A program made the translations under genes and the position numbers. 64,000 nt of DNA from Rhynchonema sp. JSB1_4 (lineage: Eukaryota; Nematoda; Chromadorea; Monhysterida; Xyalidae): assembly GCA_030248065.1 (NCBI GenBank), contig JASAMV010008487.1, forward strand, positions 31,175 to 95,174. The letters are read 5' to 3'. The stretch's first letter is position 1. The number at the start of each line of letters is the position of its first letter. Of this stretch, positions 45,001 to 56,944 are shown piece by piece. The notes beneath the pieces are model-generated. The model saw only the letters and a program-made list of their open reading frames with translations, was not told the origin of the DNA and made no database searches.

Positions 45001-47076
45001 AGACACGATGCAACCACTTGTTTCTGTCTGTCTCGTGTCACGCTGGATTTCTCCGTCAGATTGTGGTTGTGGTCGTTAGCCCATGAGTTTAGAGAATCAA
45101 AGAAGCCCGACGCGGCCGGGTGCTTTTTGAGGATTTGCGACTGGACCGAGCTGAAACATCAGAATGATAACGAAAAACCGTTTTTGTTGGAATTTTATTG
45201 ATAAAATTTGACAGAACTAACAGTAATCCGGCGAACAAATTGTCACCGACGACAGACATTTTCGGAAAATTATCAGTGTCGTCCGAAATACTGCACACAA
45301 TCGTGTGGCCGTCGGGTTGGTCACTGGAAAAAAACATTAGATCTGATGATTCGCCCAGAATATTTTCGCAAGAAAAACACAAGGTTCGATCATTTATGTA
45401 TAAATATAACCAACCGCCAATAGGCCAAATGACATCCGACATCCAACGCCAGGACCGTTTGCGCTTCGGGCGGATCTTGCCAGAAACGCCAATGTCGCAA
45501 GTATTTTTCGTCCGGTTCGGCGTCGCTCGGAATTTTGTCCAACAGAACGTCGAACGGGCCGACCAGTCTCACGCCGGTCTCGTTGAAATCTGAAATTATT
45601 CTGAATCTGAAATGGTTCAGCACAGCAAAGTTAAATTATCGACAAAGGTAAAACTGCAAAACCGTCGCGTTTTGACTCGGATGCAGTGTTGGAGCTGGGG
45701 GGTTGCCCCTGCCCCCCACCCCAGTACAGTAGGTATCCCCCTCGCCTGGTACAGTAGGTATCCCCCCGATGTTTGGCATGGTACAGTATGGGTATCCCCC
45801 CGATTTTGTCCCAAAAGTGCCAATTTTTGACCAAAATGGCCAAAATTAGTGTAAAATCAGTGGTTTTTACCTCAAATTACCCAAAATTCGCGCGCTACGC
45901 GCACAAATTCTACGTTTTCACTCGATTCCACACATAATAAAAACATTAAAAATTTTCACCCCAAAGCCTAACCCCCCTAGGTACATAACCCACCAGGCCG
46001 TCGGTTCTGGTACAGTAGGTATCCCCCCTCTCCGAGCCCGGTACAGTAGGTATCCCCCCTCCAGAGTACCTTCAAGGCTCCAACACTGCTCGGATGAATG
46101 CACGCAGCTGCACTGGTTTCATTTATTTGTCATCAGCACGAACCTGATTGAGAGCATTGAGCGACGAAAGCATGGAAATCGTAGAAATCAGGCGGCATTG
46201 ACAAGAAGAAAAGGTTCTTGATCAGCTTTTCTTGATCTGGAAAAGCAAACTGAGACAGTGCTGCAACATCAAGCAAAAGAAATTTGTGATAAATAGTTGC
46301 AGTTTTGCAGCTTAAATTTACCGCTTCTGTTTGCATGCGGCGTTTCTCGGACACGTTTCGCCGGAGGGCTTTTGGACTTCGATTTTTCAGCTTTCTTCAC
46401 GCTGTGTCCGTTTGCTCTTGCTGCAGATGCCTTTGACGAGCTCTGGGACTGCTGAAGAAATAATCTATGCGCTGAACGTAAGCCAGCGTAGTTCCTGGTG
46501 GTCCGTCCGGACCGGATGGAGAGATAGCCGACAAGGGACCCTGCGTTTTTTGGAGGGGATACGATAGCGTATCCCGAGGGAGGTAGGGGGAGAAGACCCA
46601 AATACAAATTCAGAAAAAAGGTCACTTTCTGAGGTGAAAACTTTCACCTGCTCTTGCTCTTTTTGGTAAAAATGTCCATAAAAAGGTTTTTGGCGATTTT
46701 TGACAACCTTGACCTTGCCTTAAACCTATTTTAGGCCTAAAAATGCCTATTTCAGGACTAAATTGCCAGTTGGGCAAAAATTGGAGGAGACAACGCACCC
46801 CCGACGGGGCCGCCTCCAAACCCCAGGAACACACTGGCGCGAACGACCATGGAGCACGAGAAGAAACAGGCTGAAACAAACAACACAGCAGAACCCTACC
46901 GTTTCACTTTCGTCATGACTGAATTCTTCAAAATGCTTCGGATTTTTCCTGTAGCATTTGGCTCCATACTCGCACACCTTCCTATTTTGTCTTTTGTCGT
47001 CGCCTGGAGCATCTCGCTTTGCGGGTTTCCCTCCACCACCACCACCTTTCTTCCAAAAATGTTCCAATGTGGCCAT
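42001..47076 (-). CDS. HPF1: Histone PARylation factor 1 (HPF1)
   Basis: Exons: 47076-46900, 46451-46322, 46260-46144, 45589-45415, 45323-45222, 45150-44945, 42497-42448, 42225-42001. Phases agree and give 393 residues (human HPF1 346). The N-terminus has a Gly run and a PBZ-like zinc finger, [20 protein letters not shown] (residues 35-54). Family blocks follow in order: [14 protein letters not shown] ... [15 protein letters not shown] ... [33 protein letters not shown], and [18 protein letters not shown] near the C-terminus. HPF1 joins PARP1/2 at DNA breaks and completes the active site so that serines on histones are ADP-ribosylated; the acidic pair of the NDE motif supplies the catalytic glutamate and is intact here. 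The 17-codon exon 42497-42448 is called from phase and position. Introns hold five mirrored elements. The ATG is the first in an open Gly-rich frame. Confidence 0.93.
43050..43409. repeat. hAT-like element, CAGTGTAGTTCCTG family, copy 3
   Basis: The CAGTGTAGTTCCTG end is mirrored by AAGGAACTACACTG. The 8-bp flanks ACATGAAC and ACATAAAC differ at one base. The interior shares CCTAAAATAGGCATTTT blocks with the copies at 24617 and 33502. In an HPF1 intron. Confidence 0.75.
43462..44201. repeat. hAT-like element, TAGGGATCGGCGTCGG family
   Basis: TAGGGATCGGCGTCGG is mirrored by CCGACGCTGATCCCTA. The 8-bp duplication ATGACAAG is perfect (43454-43461 and 44202-44209). Iterated GTGTCGGTGTCGG units sit next to each end; the middle is unrelated AT-rich sequence. 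In an HPF1 intron. Confidence 0.85.
44382..44930. repeat. Foldback element with AGCGGCCCCGCCGCTATTG ends
   Basis: The arms (44382-44575 and about 44735-44930) pair nearly perfectly, with AGCGGCCCCGCCGCTATTG outermost. The right end lies about 14 nt inside the intron from the HPF1 donor at 44944. No target duplication is evident. Confidence 0.75.
45684..46088. repeat. hAT-like element, CAGTGTTGGAGC family
   Basis: CAGTGTTGGAGC is mirrored by GCTCCAACACTG. The 8-bp duplication CTCGGATG is perfect (45676-45683 and 46089-46096). The interior iterates GGTACAGTAGGTATCCCCC. In an HPF1 intron. Confidence 0.88.
46484..46835. repeat. Diverged CAGYGTAGTTCCTGG-type element, copy 4
   Basis: CAGCGTAGTTCCTGG is loosely mirrored by CCCAGGAACACACTG. 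The interior has TTTTAGGCCTAAAAATGCC as in the other copies. No 8-bp duplication is recognisable. In the first HPF1 intron. Confidence 0.55.
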
Positions 47077-47468
47077 TTTGAGGAACGTTGCCTGTGTGCG
47101 GCCTCTGTCAATTGTTTTGTCAAAATTCTGCAAAAAAATTCACAAATTAGGATTTATCATCAAAAGCACCAACCAACGGGCAGGGCACAACGACAACAGC
47201 AAACAGCCAGCCAGCACAGCAGCACGCACAACACCACAGCGAGCAAGCACGTAAATTTTAAACATGTTGCCTGCGTCTGGTCTGCCTGAAATGTTTCGCC
47301 GAAAAATGACTGAATCATTATTCCCGTTGCCATGCCGCGCAAGCAAGCAACAATTCAAAAGGTGAGGAAAACTGAATTGAAAACGTGACAATTCACTTTT
47401 TCAGCACTATTCAGCAATTTTTCGGTGTTGCCGCCAAAATATTCGTCAAAAGGTGAGCCGCTCAAAAA
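47077..47468. promoter_or_regulatory. Divergent HPF1 / DESI1 promoter region
   Basis: Only 392 bp separate the two start codons, which point away from each other, so both 5' regions and promoters must share this interval. No repeat element is inserted here, unlike the neighbouring introns. No TATA box was recognised. Confidence 0.5.
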
Positions 47469-48417
47469 ATGGCAGCGCCGGTTCGACTCTACGTTTACGA
47501 CATCACGCAAGGCATGGCGCGGGCTCTTTCACCGATGTTGATGGGTTGGTTCTTTGCTGGTGCCGGATTTTTAGTGGTTTCCTGGAGTCGAAACCACATC
47601 GCAAATGTTGTCCTTTTGCTGCAGGCCGACAAATCGACGGCGTCTGGCACACAGGCATCACCGTCTATGGCAACGAATACTTTTTCGGCGGACACGGCAT
47701 TTCCTACGTTCCACAGGTTGGCACGAAATTCGTATTCATTCAACAGCCATTGAAAAGTTGTTTAGATAATATTATGAATCCGCAATCCGTTCATTTCAAC
47801 TTTATGTGGATCATTTAAGGGTCAAATGGGCATTGGACCGCCGACCGAAATCCTCGAACTTGGAAACACCGAAATTCCAGAGGACTTGTTCAATGAATTT
47901 CTGGTGGAACTTAGCACGGATCGATTCCGGTGCGTTCAGAACTGTGAAGAGTTCGTGGAATGCCCGCATGTGCGCCACTTTTAGTTCCGGGAACGTTTCA
48001 GGGGCGACCGATATCATTTGCTGCACCACAACTGCAACAATTTCTCCAACGAAGTCGCCCAATTCTTGACTGGCAAACCGATTCCGTCGCATATTACGAA
48101 TCTCCCCGATGAAGTCATGAATACGTATGTGAAATATGTTTGTATTTAAATGGCATTTATGCAAAAAAAATCCTGTCAAAATAAATTACACCGTTTATTC
48201 CAGTCCGTTCGGCCAACAAATTCGGCCAATGATCGAAGCAATGATGGGCCAGATGAACAATCAGGGTCAGCATCCGTTCGAAACCACCACAACCGAGCCA
48301 CCGCCACCACCTCCGCCGGCCACTGGTTCACAACAGGGATCTGGCTCCCGACAACAGCAACAACAACAGTCGTCGAAACCAAATCAACATATGAAAGATG
48401 ATCTGGATCTCGATTGA
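47469..48417 (+). CDS. DESI1: DESI1-type PPPDE deSUMOylating isopeptidase
   Basis: Exons: 47469-47544, 47625-47716, 47820-47929, 48002-48124, 48204-48417; 204 residues. The PPPDE fold opens with [18 protein letters not shown]. The catalytic histidine is in [18 protein letters not shown] and the catalytic cysteine in [15 protein letters not shown], followed by [15 protein letters not shown] and PFGQQIRPM, all in the order of vertebrate DESI1 (about 168 residues). The family removes SUMO or ubiquitin-like modifiers from selected substrates. The extra length is a C-terminal tail with a Pro run, a short Gln run and an acidic end (DDLDLD). The acceptor at 48001 (GTTTCAG) was chosen over the nearer CTTTTAG at 47984 because only it keeps the frame. 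It shares a short divergent promoter with HPF1. Confidence 0.95.
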
Positions 48418-48460
48418 GCACACTTTGATCCACAAGACGTGCAAAAGACACCTCACAATT

Positions 48461-48634
48461 TTCGAAACTTGGTGAACAAGAGTTAGGTGTAAAGGACGTG
48501 GGTGTAAGCGCCCGGTGTGAACTTGAAACATTCCATTTTAACAGCACGCAATGTTTTATGTTTTTTCGAGCGTACACCGCCTGAGCTATCGACCGACCTT
48601 CACAACCGAACTCTCACCGTTTCGAAAATTCCAC
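48461..48634. repeat. Degenerate PIF/Harbinger-like MITE, copy 4
   Basis: TCGAAACTTGG...GTGTAAAGGACG and the right end CACCGTTTCGAAAATTCCAC align with the family at 5483, with many substitutions. The central AACATTCCATTTTAACAG block is also shared. It lies just downstream of the DESI1 stop codon. Confidence 0.6.
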
Positions 48635-48760
48635 TGTTGGTTGCTGTCAGACACGATTCAAAGATCATTATGCATTTCCACTGCTCACCTTGTGATATTC
48701 TAGTCTCCATTTCCTATATGTACGTACCTCAATTAAACTTGTGGAATTGTGTAAGTATGA

Positions 48761-48766
48761 AATAAA
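48761..48766 (+). promoter_or_regulatory. Candidate DESI1 polyadenylation signal AATAAA
   Basis: An AATAAA lies 344 bp after the DESI1 stop, beyond the degenerate MITE. It is the first canonical signal on this strand after the gene. Confidence 0.35.
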
Positions 48767-49363
48767 ATGGCTTCTGCAGCACCAGAGATGTCATATTTCT
48801 GCTGAGAATCCGTAGAATATGGAGACAAAGGCAGATGACAAAAAACAGTGGGCAGGGCACACACAGCATAAATGATCGATTGAAAAGTGCGCTCGTGCTC
48901 TAAAGTGAAGACGTTATTTGGTTAATACTTATTACCGGTGGGTTTCCTGTGTGAACTTCCAGAAGAGGTTCACTCAACCGCACACAAGCTGTTATGCCTA
49001 AAGAAACGGTGCGGAGTGCCGCCACACAAAACCAGTTATCAGTGGTGTGCATACACTGTTCATAAGACGCCGACACCCAACTACATCATGATCACCAGTT
49101 GATCTTGCACGTCTTTCAGTGATGTGACCTCCCCGCTGGCGCGCACTGCAGTGCACCTCGCAAAAGTGTGCACGTGTTATGTTCCCCGGGTCACACCCGC
49201 CGACTGAGTGACGCTTTGAGGATGTGCCAGCAAGATGTTTCAGTTTTTCGCGCGTGGGTTTTGGTTGGTTTGAATTTTCCTCTCTGGTCAGAGACCATCG
49301 AAAACCAATCCGCGTCAGCATTGTAAAAAAACATTGGAAATATGAGTCTAGTTTAAATGAATT
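48767..49363. other. Spacer upstream of the rhotekin-like gene
   Basis: About 600 bp without a recognised exon or repeat. It should contain the promoter and 5' untranslated region of the downstream gene; no specific site was identified. Confidence 0.4.
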
Positions 49364-52300
49364 ATGCTACGCCGCAAATCGTCTGCCGCTCTCAGTCGTG
49401 TGAGACGCTCACTGAGGCTCAAAGGCGAGAAGAAAGGGTCTGTGTTTTCATTTTGTTACATGATAACCTCAAACTGTTGTCTTGATTCTGTCTAATGCAG
49501 TTTTACTTGCGCTGCACCGATGCGGCTTCAAATATTTCAAAAAGCGTTTTGTTTCAGTGGATCCGCACTGCATGGGGTCAACGTTGATGCAAAGAAGGTA
49601 TGTATGGTCCCAGTCGATGTTCAAGATCACTTCGTTCTTTAAGTATGTTTCTGTGCTGTTCATTTCCTGGGTTTGGCAGTAACTGTATGCCAGATTAATA
49701 AGCTCAAGCACACTGCATCGCAAACGGACAAAAACAATTGGGTCGAAGAAAAATATTTACGTGAGACGTGTTTTTGTGTCGTAACTCATCTCTGCCTGCG
49801 TGGATACTCCATCGTGAGCAGGCGCAAGAAAAAAACAAACCGGATGAAGTCATAAAAGTTTATTGTTGTAAAACTTATTAATTTTCTGGTGACGTTATTT
49901 GAGCTGAAGTCTAAGTTTACGACTATGTTGGCATTAGACGGGCACAGAACTGTATTTTTTGTATTTTTCGCTCGCTAGTCCATCTCTGCCAAACTTCATT
50001 CAAGTAATAACAACGATATATTTTTGTGCTAAATATTGATAAATACTGCCCAATTACATCTCATCATAACCGTACCGCCAGTTCTGCAACTTTTATCATA
50101 TTGTCTTATCTCACATCAACTTCGTGTTTCTTTCTACATAGTGTACATGCCTCTCCGGCACCCATGGATGATCGGGAATTTAAACCAAGTTTTATAGTTC
50201 AAACTGCTCGTGTACCGAATATTCTGCTCGCTATCTCCGTGTTTATAATTTTTGGATTACCATCACGATTACAGGTGCATAAATTTATCGTGATTATAAT
50301 GATAACCCTAACACAAATTACGATCGAAAATGCGCAACTATTTTACATGATGTCTTCATGCAGTTTTACGCCGTTGCGATTGAAAAAGACGTTACATGCC
50401 ACTTTGGACTTTTTGTTTTGTGATATTAACCTAATTATACACACAGTACAGCGCGCTGATCGTTCCAAACCTGTTTTTGCTGGCGAGATCACTATTGAAA
50501 ATGTAGTATGGTCAGTTTCTTTGGAAACGTTTTTGCCCGACAGTGTGTTTCACCAATACAAGATGAACTATTTTGTTTAGTTTTTGGTCATTTTTTACTG
50601 ATTTTGTGCAGTTTGGATCAGATCGTATCTTTCGATGGTATTGAGTTGAACCACTTATGGTAACGCTCAGGGAACATTTGCTCAAAGTAGCTAAATACGT
50701 TCATGCATCAATCAGCCAGCGTTCCGCGTGTCCTATTTGGCTTCATAATTTTTATTTACTCAGGCAGTTTGACTCAAAACTGTCCTTGTGATGTTACACG
50801 GAATTCAGCTATTGTGGTTTTCGTACCAGAATACGGGCTTATTGATAAACACATGTAAGTCAACTGAGATCGTCAACTAAATGTCGTCAGCTCACGCCGA
50901 ATGTCATGTAATGTTTCACGCTCTCACTCAGTGCCGCTTCGAGTTGACTACTTCAGTACTATTGTTGACCACAATCTTACTCAGAATACGAGGCACGGTA
51001 TTGACACGACAAAACGGTTTTATTCGTTGTCCGCTGGCCTCACCCACCATCGCTGCATAACATTCATATTGATCACCGACATATTCATGCTCCTCTAATC
51101 TTTTCCGTTTTGAAGTGACCATTATACCGCCAGATGTATAGTCCGTCCATCAGCTCATGGCACTTATGTGTGGGAGGTTCAGGTTCCGTTGGGAAAAATT
51201 GTTCCTCCGCAAGGCAATGTCAGAGAAAACGGCGCACAAAAATAAGATAAAAACCGATTTCTCTTTCTTTTCTTTTTCGTGAGCCAACCGGAACCGGAAC
51301 AGCACTGGATCCTGTCAAGCCTTCAGCTGGCAAAAAGTGTCATGAGCTGATGGATTGACTATACGCTTACTCACACACAGTGCACCACACCATAAACGCA
51401 CGGGGTGGTGCGTAGTGTTGTTGTTATCTTTGGGGCTTTACCCAAGTGAAAACAACTCCAAATAATATGCATGCGCGCCCGTGTTATTCATTATTCACAC
51501 GCGGAACTTATAGAGTAGATGGTTATTGGGTCACATAAACCTGAGTTGCTATACAAAAGTTCACACGTGAATGGCTGCCAACAAACGAATACCAACATAT
51601 CCGTTATCAATCGTTTACGTTAATCGAACCCTCTAGGTAGCAACAACGTTCTAAACAAACGGACGTTATGGTCTTTTAACGCTGGTGGCTGCCCCATTTA
51701 CCACAACCGAAAGCTAATCGCGGTAACCACCGTGCTTTACGTGCCTGGTAGCAAACGATAAACTTCCGTGATGCTGATAAAGTTTAGGTTCAGTTTTGGT
51801 TGCCTTAGGGCGAACTTAGGTTGAACACGGAAACCGGAACACGGAAATAATTTACATACAAACCAATTTCGTGGATTTCCGTGCACGGAAATATTTCCGG
51901 TTTCCGTGTTCCGTGTTTTTTTATTTTCACGGAACACGGAAATATTTCCGTGTGAATAGTTGTTGCTGTTTGCGTCAACACGCGGGGTTTTGACGTCAGC
52001 ACGCTGGCTTTTGTCATCATCACTGCAAAAGCATCGTTTGCGTGCCTGAATCATTGCCGTGTTCCGTGGCACGGAAATATTTCCGTGTTCCGTGATTCTC
52101 CAAAATATTCACGGAACACGGAAATATTTCCGTGTTCCGGTTTCCGTGTTCAACCTAAGTCCGCCCTTACTGCTCTTTTTTACCGTTCCAAAAGTTTGGT
52201 GCCCACACGCACAGCCCACGTTCAGTATTGATGCAATAATTTTCACATCATTTGTTTATTTTATATACATTTTAGATTTTCCGCGCTCAAGGTCAAACCG

Positions 52301-55300
52301 GTTTAGAAATCGAAAACACCCCTGCTACCTGAAACCTTGGGGCTGACGTTAATAATGACCGTATCTCCAACCACAAGTTCAAACGGAAAACGTGTGCATT
52401 GGCTCTGCTCAGTTTCTTTTGCCAAAAAAACCTGACTCCTTTGAGCATGTATATGTACAGTATAGCTACTTGTAATTTCCTACCTGTGGGCTGACTTTTA
52501 TTTATTATGCGCATTTTCTGAGCAACCAACTATACAGCTTCGCTGTTCATACCCGCGTACTGGTTAACTGTGTCAGTTTCAAGCATGGTATTGTTGCTTT
52601 AGAAGTACACTCTCAAAGCTACCAATCAAGTTATTTGTATGTTTCTTGAAATTTCTTGGCTTCCCATGATGCAATCTTGTACAGAGAATATCCATCTGTG
52701 TGTGGCTGCCCTGTGTGTTCAGAGCACTAAATAAAAAATGCTGCTTACTTTCGATGTGAAACTTCCGCACGGTCCTTATTAAATTTAAGTGGATAGGTAT
52801 ATTCCGTTCATTGGCTCAAATTACATGGTATTTCGACTGTTCTCGAGTTATTCAAAGGTTGTGTGCGCAACATTGCAATTTTTTCAGTTCCGGATATGTC
52901 GTAAACTCGTGATGCTTTTTTCGCATCACCTTGTTGATCTGCGACATAAAATTCGACAACAATGATGAACTTACATATGTTGTGTAAAAAATGTATAACA
53001 TTTTAGCGACGCCGATCCCTTGGCGCGAACACCACCGGCTACGACGCAGGCATGAAACATCATCGCGCCGGACAGCACTCAGCAACGTCACAGTCGAATG
53101 TGATGGGCAAGTATGAGGTGGCGAAAATGCGTGTGGTCAATCAATTGACCAATGAACTGACAAAATCGAGTCTGAAGAATGCGCTACGGACGTGGTGAGT
53201 GAGGTCATTAATTATCAGTGTGAACAAGCAGACTTGATGGCTAGTCATGCAAGATCAGAAATTTAAAACGAGCGTTCAAGCTCACAAAATCCGCGCAAGT
53301 GATCTCAAAACAGCCGATATGGTTTTTATTATATCGTAATATTATTTGCAATATAGACAATTTTAAATTATCGTACCTTTGGTCTGACGATGACCTGGTG
53401 CACCATCGGTCATGACCACAAACCACAATATGAAAACAGGCGTATTCAGGAAAGCCACGAACGAATCGACTGAATCCATGGCCAAGCTCACTGTCAGCGA
53501 TATTCGGGTGCCACTAATCTGGTCGCGCAAAGATCATTTCAAGAATACTGGAGGTAAAAATACAAAAGTTTCTTTCGTGTTTTCCTTCCATAACTTTGAA
53601 ATTTTCTTCCCTAAAAATAAAATTTTCCTTGCGCAACAACCCCGAGATCCATTCATCCACTTCAGATGCGCGTCGCTTCTGTCTGTTCGCCGTTGTGCAC
53701 GCCGAGGACCGCATTGGGGCGACAGCATTGGTCAACCCGATCACGCGGCAACACACCGATGTGGCATTCGACGGACACATTGACATGTGAGTGTATGTGG
53801 GGACAGTCTATGCCCTTTTAGAGCAACCCTTTTGTGGCCCACAATAGACAGGCACACCAAAAAAACAAATAACACAAAATAAATATATGTTCTCCGGTCA
53901 GACTACAGCCATGATTCTCCGTTGTCGCTATGCCTTCAAAGCTGATGGAGCTCGCAGTCGAGCCTCTTCATACCATAGCAAAGGCTTTCAGATAATGTAT
54001 TGCATGGTTGTTTATCCACAAAATGGCTAACCGGTCTTCGTGATTTTCTCCAACTCAACATGGCAGTATTTCATCTAAAAACGTTCCAGCGATCCGGTGC
54101 TCACCAGTTTCGAGCTGCACCTGGAGATCTACGCATGTCGCCTTGATCAACAGGCGACGACGAAGAATGGCGCCGATTCGAACCATATTCTGTCGAGTTT
54201 GCGCTCGCTGAAGGGATCCATGTCGCGATCGTTGGGCAGCAAAGCTGGCAAGGAGGTATGTAGATTGATTGTGATTGACTGATCTATTTTGATTCACTAT
54301 ACGTAGTTGATAGAGTGACTGGCTGGAACTCACGAAACGGGTGGGTATGGAGCTGAGTTGAGAGTTGGGTGGAAACGCTCGATTTCAATCTCAAACACCG
54401 TTGCAACATTGGGAAAGCCCACCTGGGTGTCGTCAATGCAGGCCCGCTTCGTATATTAACGACTCACACCACTGGAATGAATTTTTGCCGACACTGACGC
54501 ACGTCACACTCATTCCACCCAACTTTCCACCGAACTTTCCACTCAACTTTCCACTCAACTTTCAACTCAACTTTCCACTCGACTTTCCACCGAAATTTCC
54601 ACTCAACTTTCCACCCAACTTTCCACCGAACTTTCCACTCAACTTTCCACCCAACTTTCCACCCAACTTTCCACTCAACTTTCCACCCAACTTTCCACCG
54701 AACTTTCCACTCAACCGTTCCGTGAATTCCACCCTGTTGACAATAATTGTTGCAGTACCAGCACGCCCTCTTACTTGACGCCAATTCCACGTTCTCGCTG
54801 GTGGCGTCCACCAAAATCCAGTTCTCCGACCTGATCGACAACCCCAGCGATTTCTCATCACACTTGTTGACCATGAATGAAGCGGGTGAGCGCTGTTGTA
54901 GTAAAGTAGTAAAAAATGTAGATTTAAAAATATTCATAAATAAATTACCTGACCAACTGCTGCATTCCAGCTGCATCCCAATGTCCCCCAATGGACTCAT
55001 TCGTGTGTTGCCGAATCAACATTCAACCGTCATCGAGCGTCGTGCCGCTGTATGAAGGCAACATGAGAGTGATGGTCCGGTCATCGATTTTTTATATTTT
55101 TTTGACTACATCAACTTTGTTCAGCATTTTTTGCAATACTTATGCTTAATTCGCATTTTCAGCGCTGTGGCACGAACGAAGTGTGTGTTGGCTGGACCGA
55201 ACTTCGGGCCGGCAAGTTGCTTGTCAGACAAGAACAACGCCCCGCCATTGAATTGCTGCTGAACCAGGTATGCATCTAGCTAGAGTCGACCCTATCCATA

Positions 55301-56663
55301 GTGACATACATACATACATCGTCAATCTTCATTCAATATCGGCTAGATACTCTGTTAATGAGAGGGGATCAAACTTCCAGTCATCATTTTTGGAGGGTCT
55401 CGCAAAAAGTGACCGCTGACTGCTCTCACTATATCCCATATCTTTACCGGCGATGCATGATTTTAGCCCATCATTGTGTGTCACCAGGACCAAACTGATA
55501 TTGGTCGCACAATGACCATATAAGAATTCATCAAGATCAATCCTGATTTTCACGTTCAGTCACTCTTAACTACTGTGCTATTTATGATTCTCACAAAACA
55601 TTTTCAGCTGAAAATAATCTAGCAGATCAACCACGTTGCCGCAGGTCTGAAACATTCTCTTTACGACGTGTTTTGTGTGTGATCGCGCAACGCAACGTCA
55701 TTGCCCCGTCACTAGCCTGCTTTGCGATTCAGGGAAAAAATTGACCAATTCTTATAAAGTCATTGTGCGACCAATATCACGAAGTCCACATTGGTCGTCT
55801 CACAATAACATAGCCCAACACACAACACTTTGATGTTTCAGGCGAGCGTGTGTCAACTCGGTCGAATGCAGGGTACTGTATTACTAAACATACCCGACCA
55901 ATTCAATGCCGGTACCCAATTTGTGTTGGACGTTGTGACTCACGAACATGCGGTGACGCTGCTCGCTGCGCTCAGACGACAGATTATGGATATTGGTACG
56001 GGCGTTTGGGTGATGTTTCACAGTTTAAGTACATGTTAACACTGACACAGCCCCATCAGAACGCCGCACACACAACAGCCTCAAATAAATTCCCTATGTC
56101 GAATTTGATAATGTGGAGTTGACTCGGTCACGTAATAGATTCGTAAGATGTCAGCAGCTTCGACCTGCCATGAGGGACCAGCTTCTGCGTGCGCTGGTCG
56201 AAATTTGTGAACAGAAACTGTCGCAATACCCGAATGGAAAAAGTCGTGTTGTAGCCAAGCCAAGACGGAATATATAGGGGCCAATCCCTACGGTTCATAC
56301 CGAAGTCGTGTAGATAAAATTTAATTACTGGGCTACCGCAAATGATGGAAACGTTTCCTTACACGTCAGTTTTCCAGCTCGCTGGCACAGATACGCATTT
56401 CACAACCAAAAAGCAAGATCCAGAAGACAGTCAACGAGCACTAGTACTGGCAGGACACGCTATGAGGATATTTCGATCAATGGTTTGTTAATCTGTTTAA
56501 TTTATTTTTTTGCAATTGGCTCTAAAATACTTTATCAGAAACATTATGACTTGATGTCGTTGATTTTCAGGCTACAACTCCCCGCTAACCGACACCATAA
56601 TCGGTCCAGATCATCTGCGTGCTCCGAAACTAAATCGGGCTTCGGCACTTTACGGTTCACCGC

Positions 56664-56700
<37 letters not shown>

Positions 56701-56944
56701 GAAAGTCGATGTTTCAATGCAAAATCTTAACGGCTCACCCTACTGTCGCACACCGGGACATAGTCCATTTGTGCAACACAACGTCCCAAATTGCGCAACC
56801 CCCTACATGTCGATGACAACTTTGCCAAGAAATCAAAATGGACTCACTCTGAATGGATCCATGTCCGAATCAGTCCTGTTAAGCCCATTGATACCACGCG
56901 TCAGGCATGTGTCACGGAGTGCCAGATCAGCGGTACTGAGATAA
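49364..56944 (+). CDS. rtkn: Rhotekin-like Rho effector (anillin-homology plus PH domain)
   Basis: Exons: 49364-49437, 49558-49597, 53007-53194, 53450-53553, 53666-53786, 54090-54255, 54756-54885, 54971-55068, 55163-55267, 55842-55995, 56378-56482, 56571-56944. Phases agree and give 552 residues (human rhotekin 563). The N-terminus is basic (SLRLKGEKK). The anillin/rhotekin homology region opens with LTVSDIRVPLIWSRKDHFKN and continues through RRFCLFAV, FELHLEIYACR and SLKGSMSRSLGSK, closely matching the rhotekin pattern. A PH-like domain spans GWTELRAGKLLV to LLAALRRQIMDI, then a Ser/Arg-rich stretch and a Gln run (CAA-coded, 56664-56702) in the tail. Rhotekins bind active Rho GTPases and septins. 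The first two exons are the least certain, chosen by start codon, phase and splice consensus; the intron after them is 3.4 kb. An anillin-related protein is the alternative, but the lack of long N-terminal regions and the PH spacing favour rhotekin. Confidence 0.85.
51141..51359. repeat. TA-flanked MITE of the GTCCGTCCATCAGCTCATG family, copy 3
   Basis: GTCCGTCCATCAGCTCATGG is mirrored by CATGAGCTGATGGATTGAC, with TA on both sides (51139-51140 and 51360-51361). The arms extend through GGTTCCG-containing blocks. It lies in the large rhotekin intron. Confidence 0.7.
51807..52168. repeat. Mirrored element with CACGGAAATATTTCCGTG interior
   Basis: AGGGCGAACTTAGGTTGAAC is mirrored by GTTCAACCTAAGTCCGCCCT. 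The interior is mostly CACGGAAATATTTCCGTG and TTCCGTGTTCCGTG units, self-complementary themselves. A small relative is at 60618. No target duplication is evident. In the large rhotek​in intron. Confidence 0.65.
54511..54735. repeat. Minisatellite of AACTTTCCACYC units
   Basis: About 20 tandem copies of a 10-12 bp unit, AACTTTCCACCC / AACTTTCCACTC / GAACTTTCCACC, run between ATTCCACCC at both ends. The unit resembles the internal repeat of the Harbinger-like MITEs. It lies in the rhotekin intron 54256-54755, 20 bp upstream of the next exon. Confidence 0.8.
55500..55775. repeat. MITE with ATTGGTCGCACAATGA ends, copy 2
   Basis: An intact 276-bp copy of the family: ATTGGTCGCACAATGACC on the left and CATTGTGCGACCAAT on the right, with a shared interior (CAATCCTGATTTTCACGTTC; CGCAACGTCATTGCCCCGTC). 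In a rhotekin intron. Confidence 0.85.

Noticed and set aside
54511..54735. A CRISPR-like array
   Set aside because: The units are contiguous with no spacers, the DNA is animal nuclear, and it is a minisatellite.
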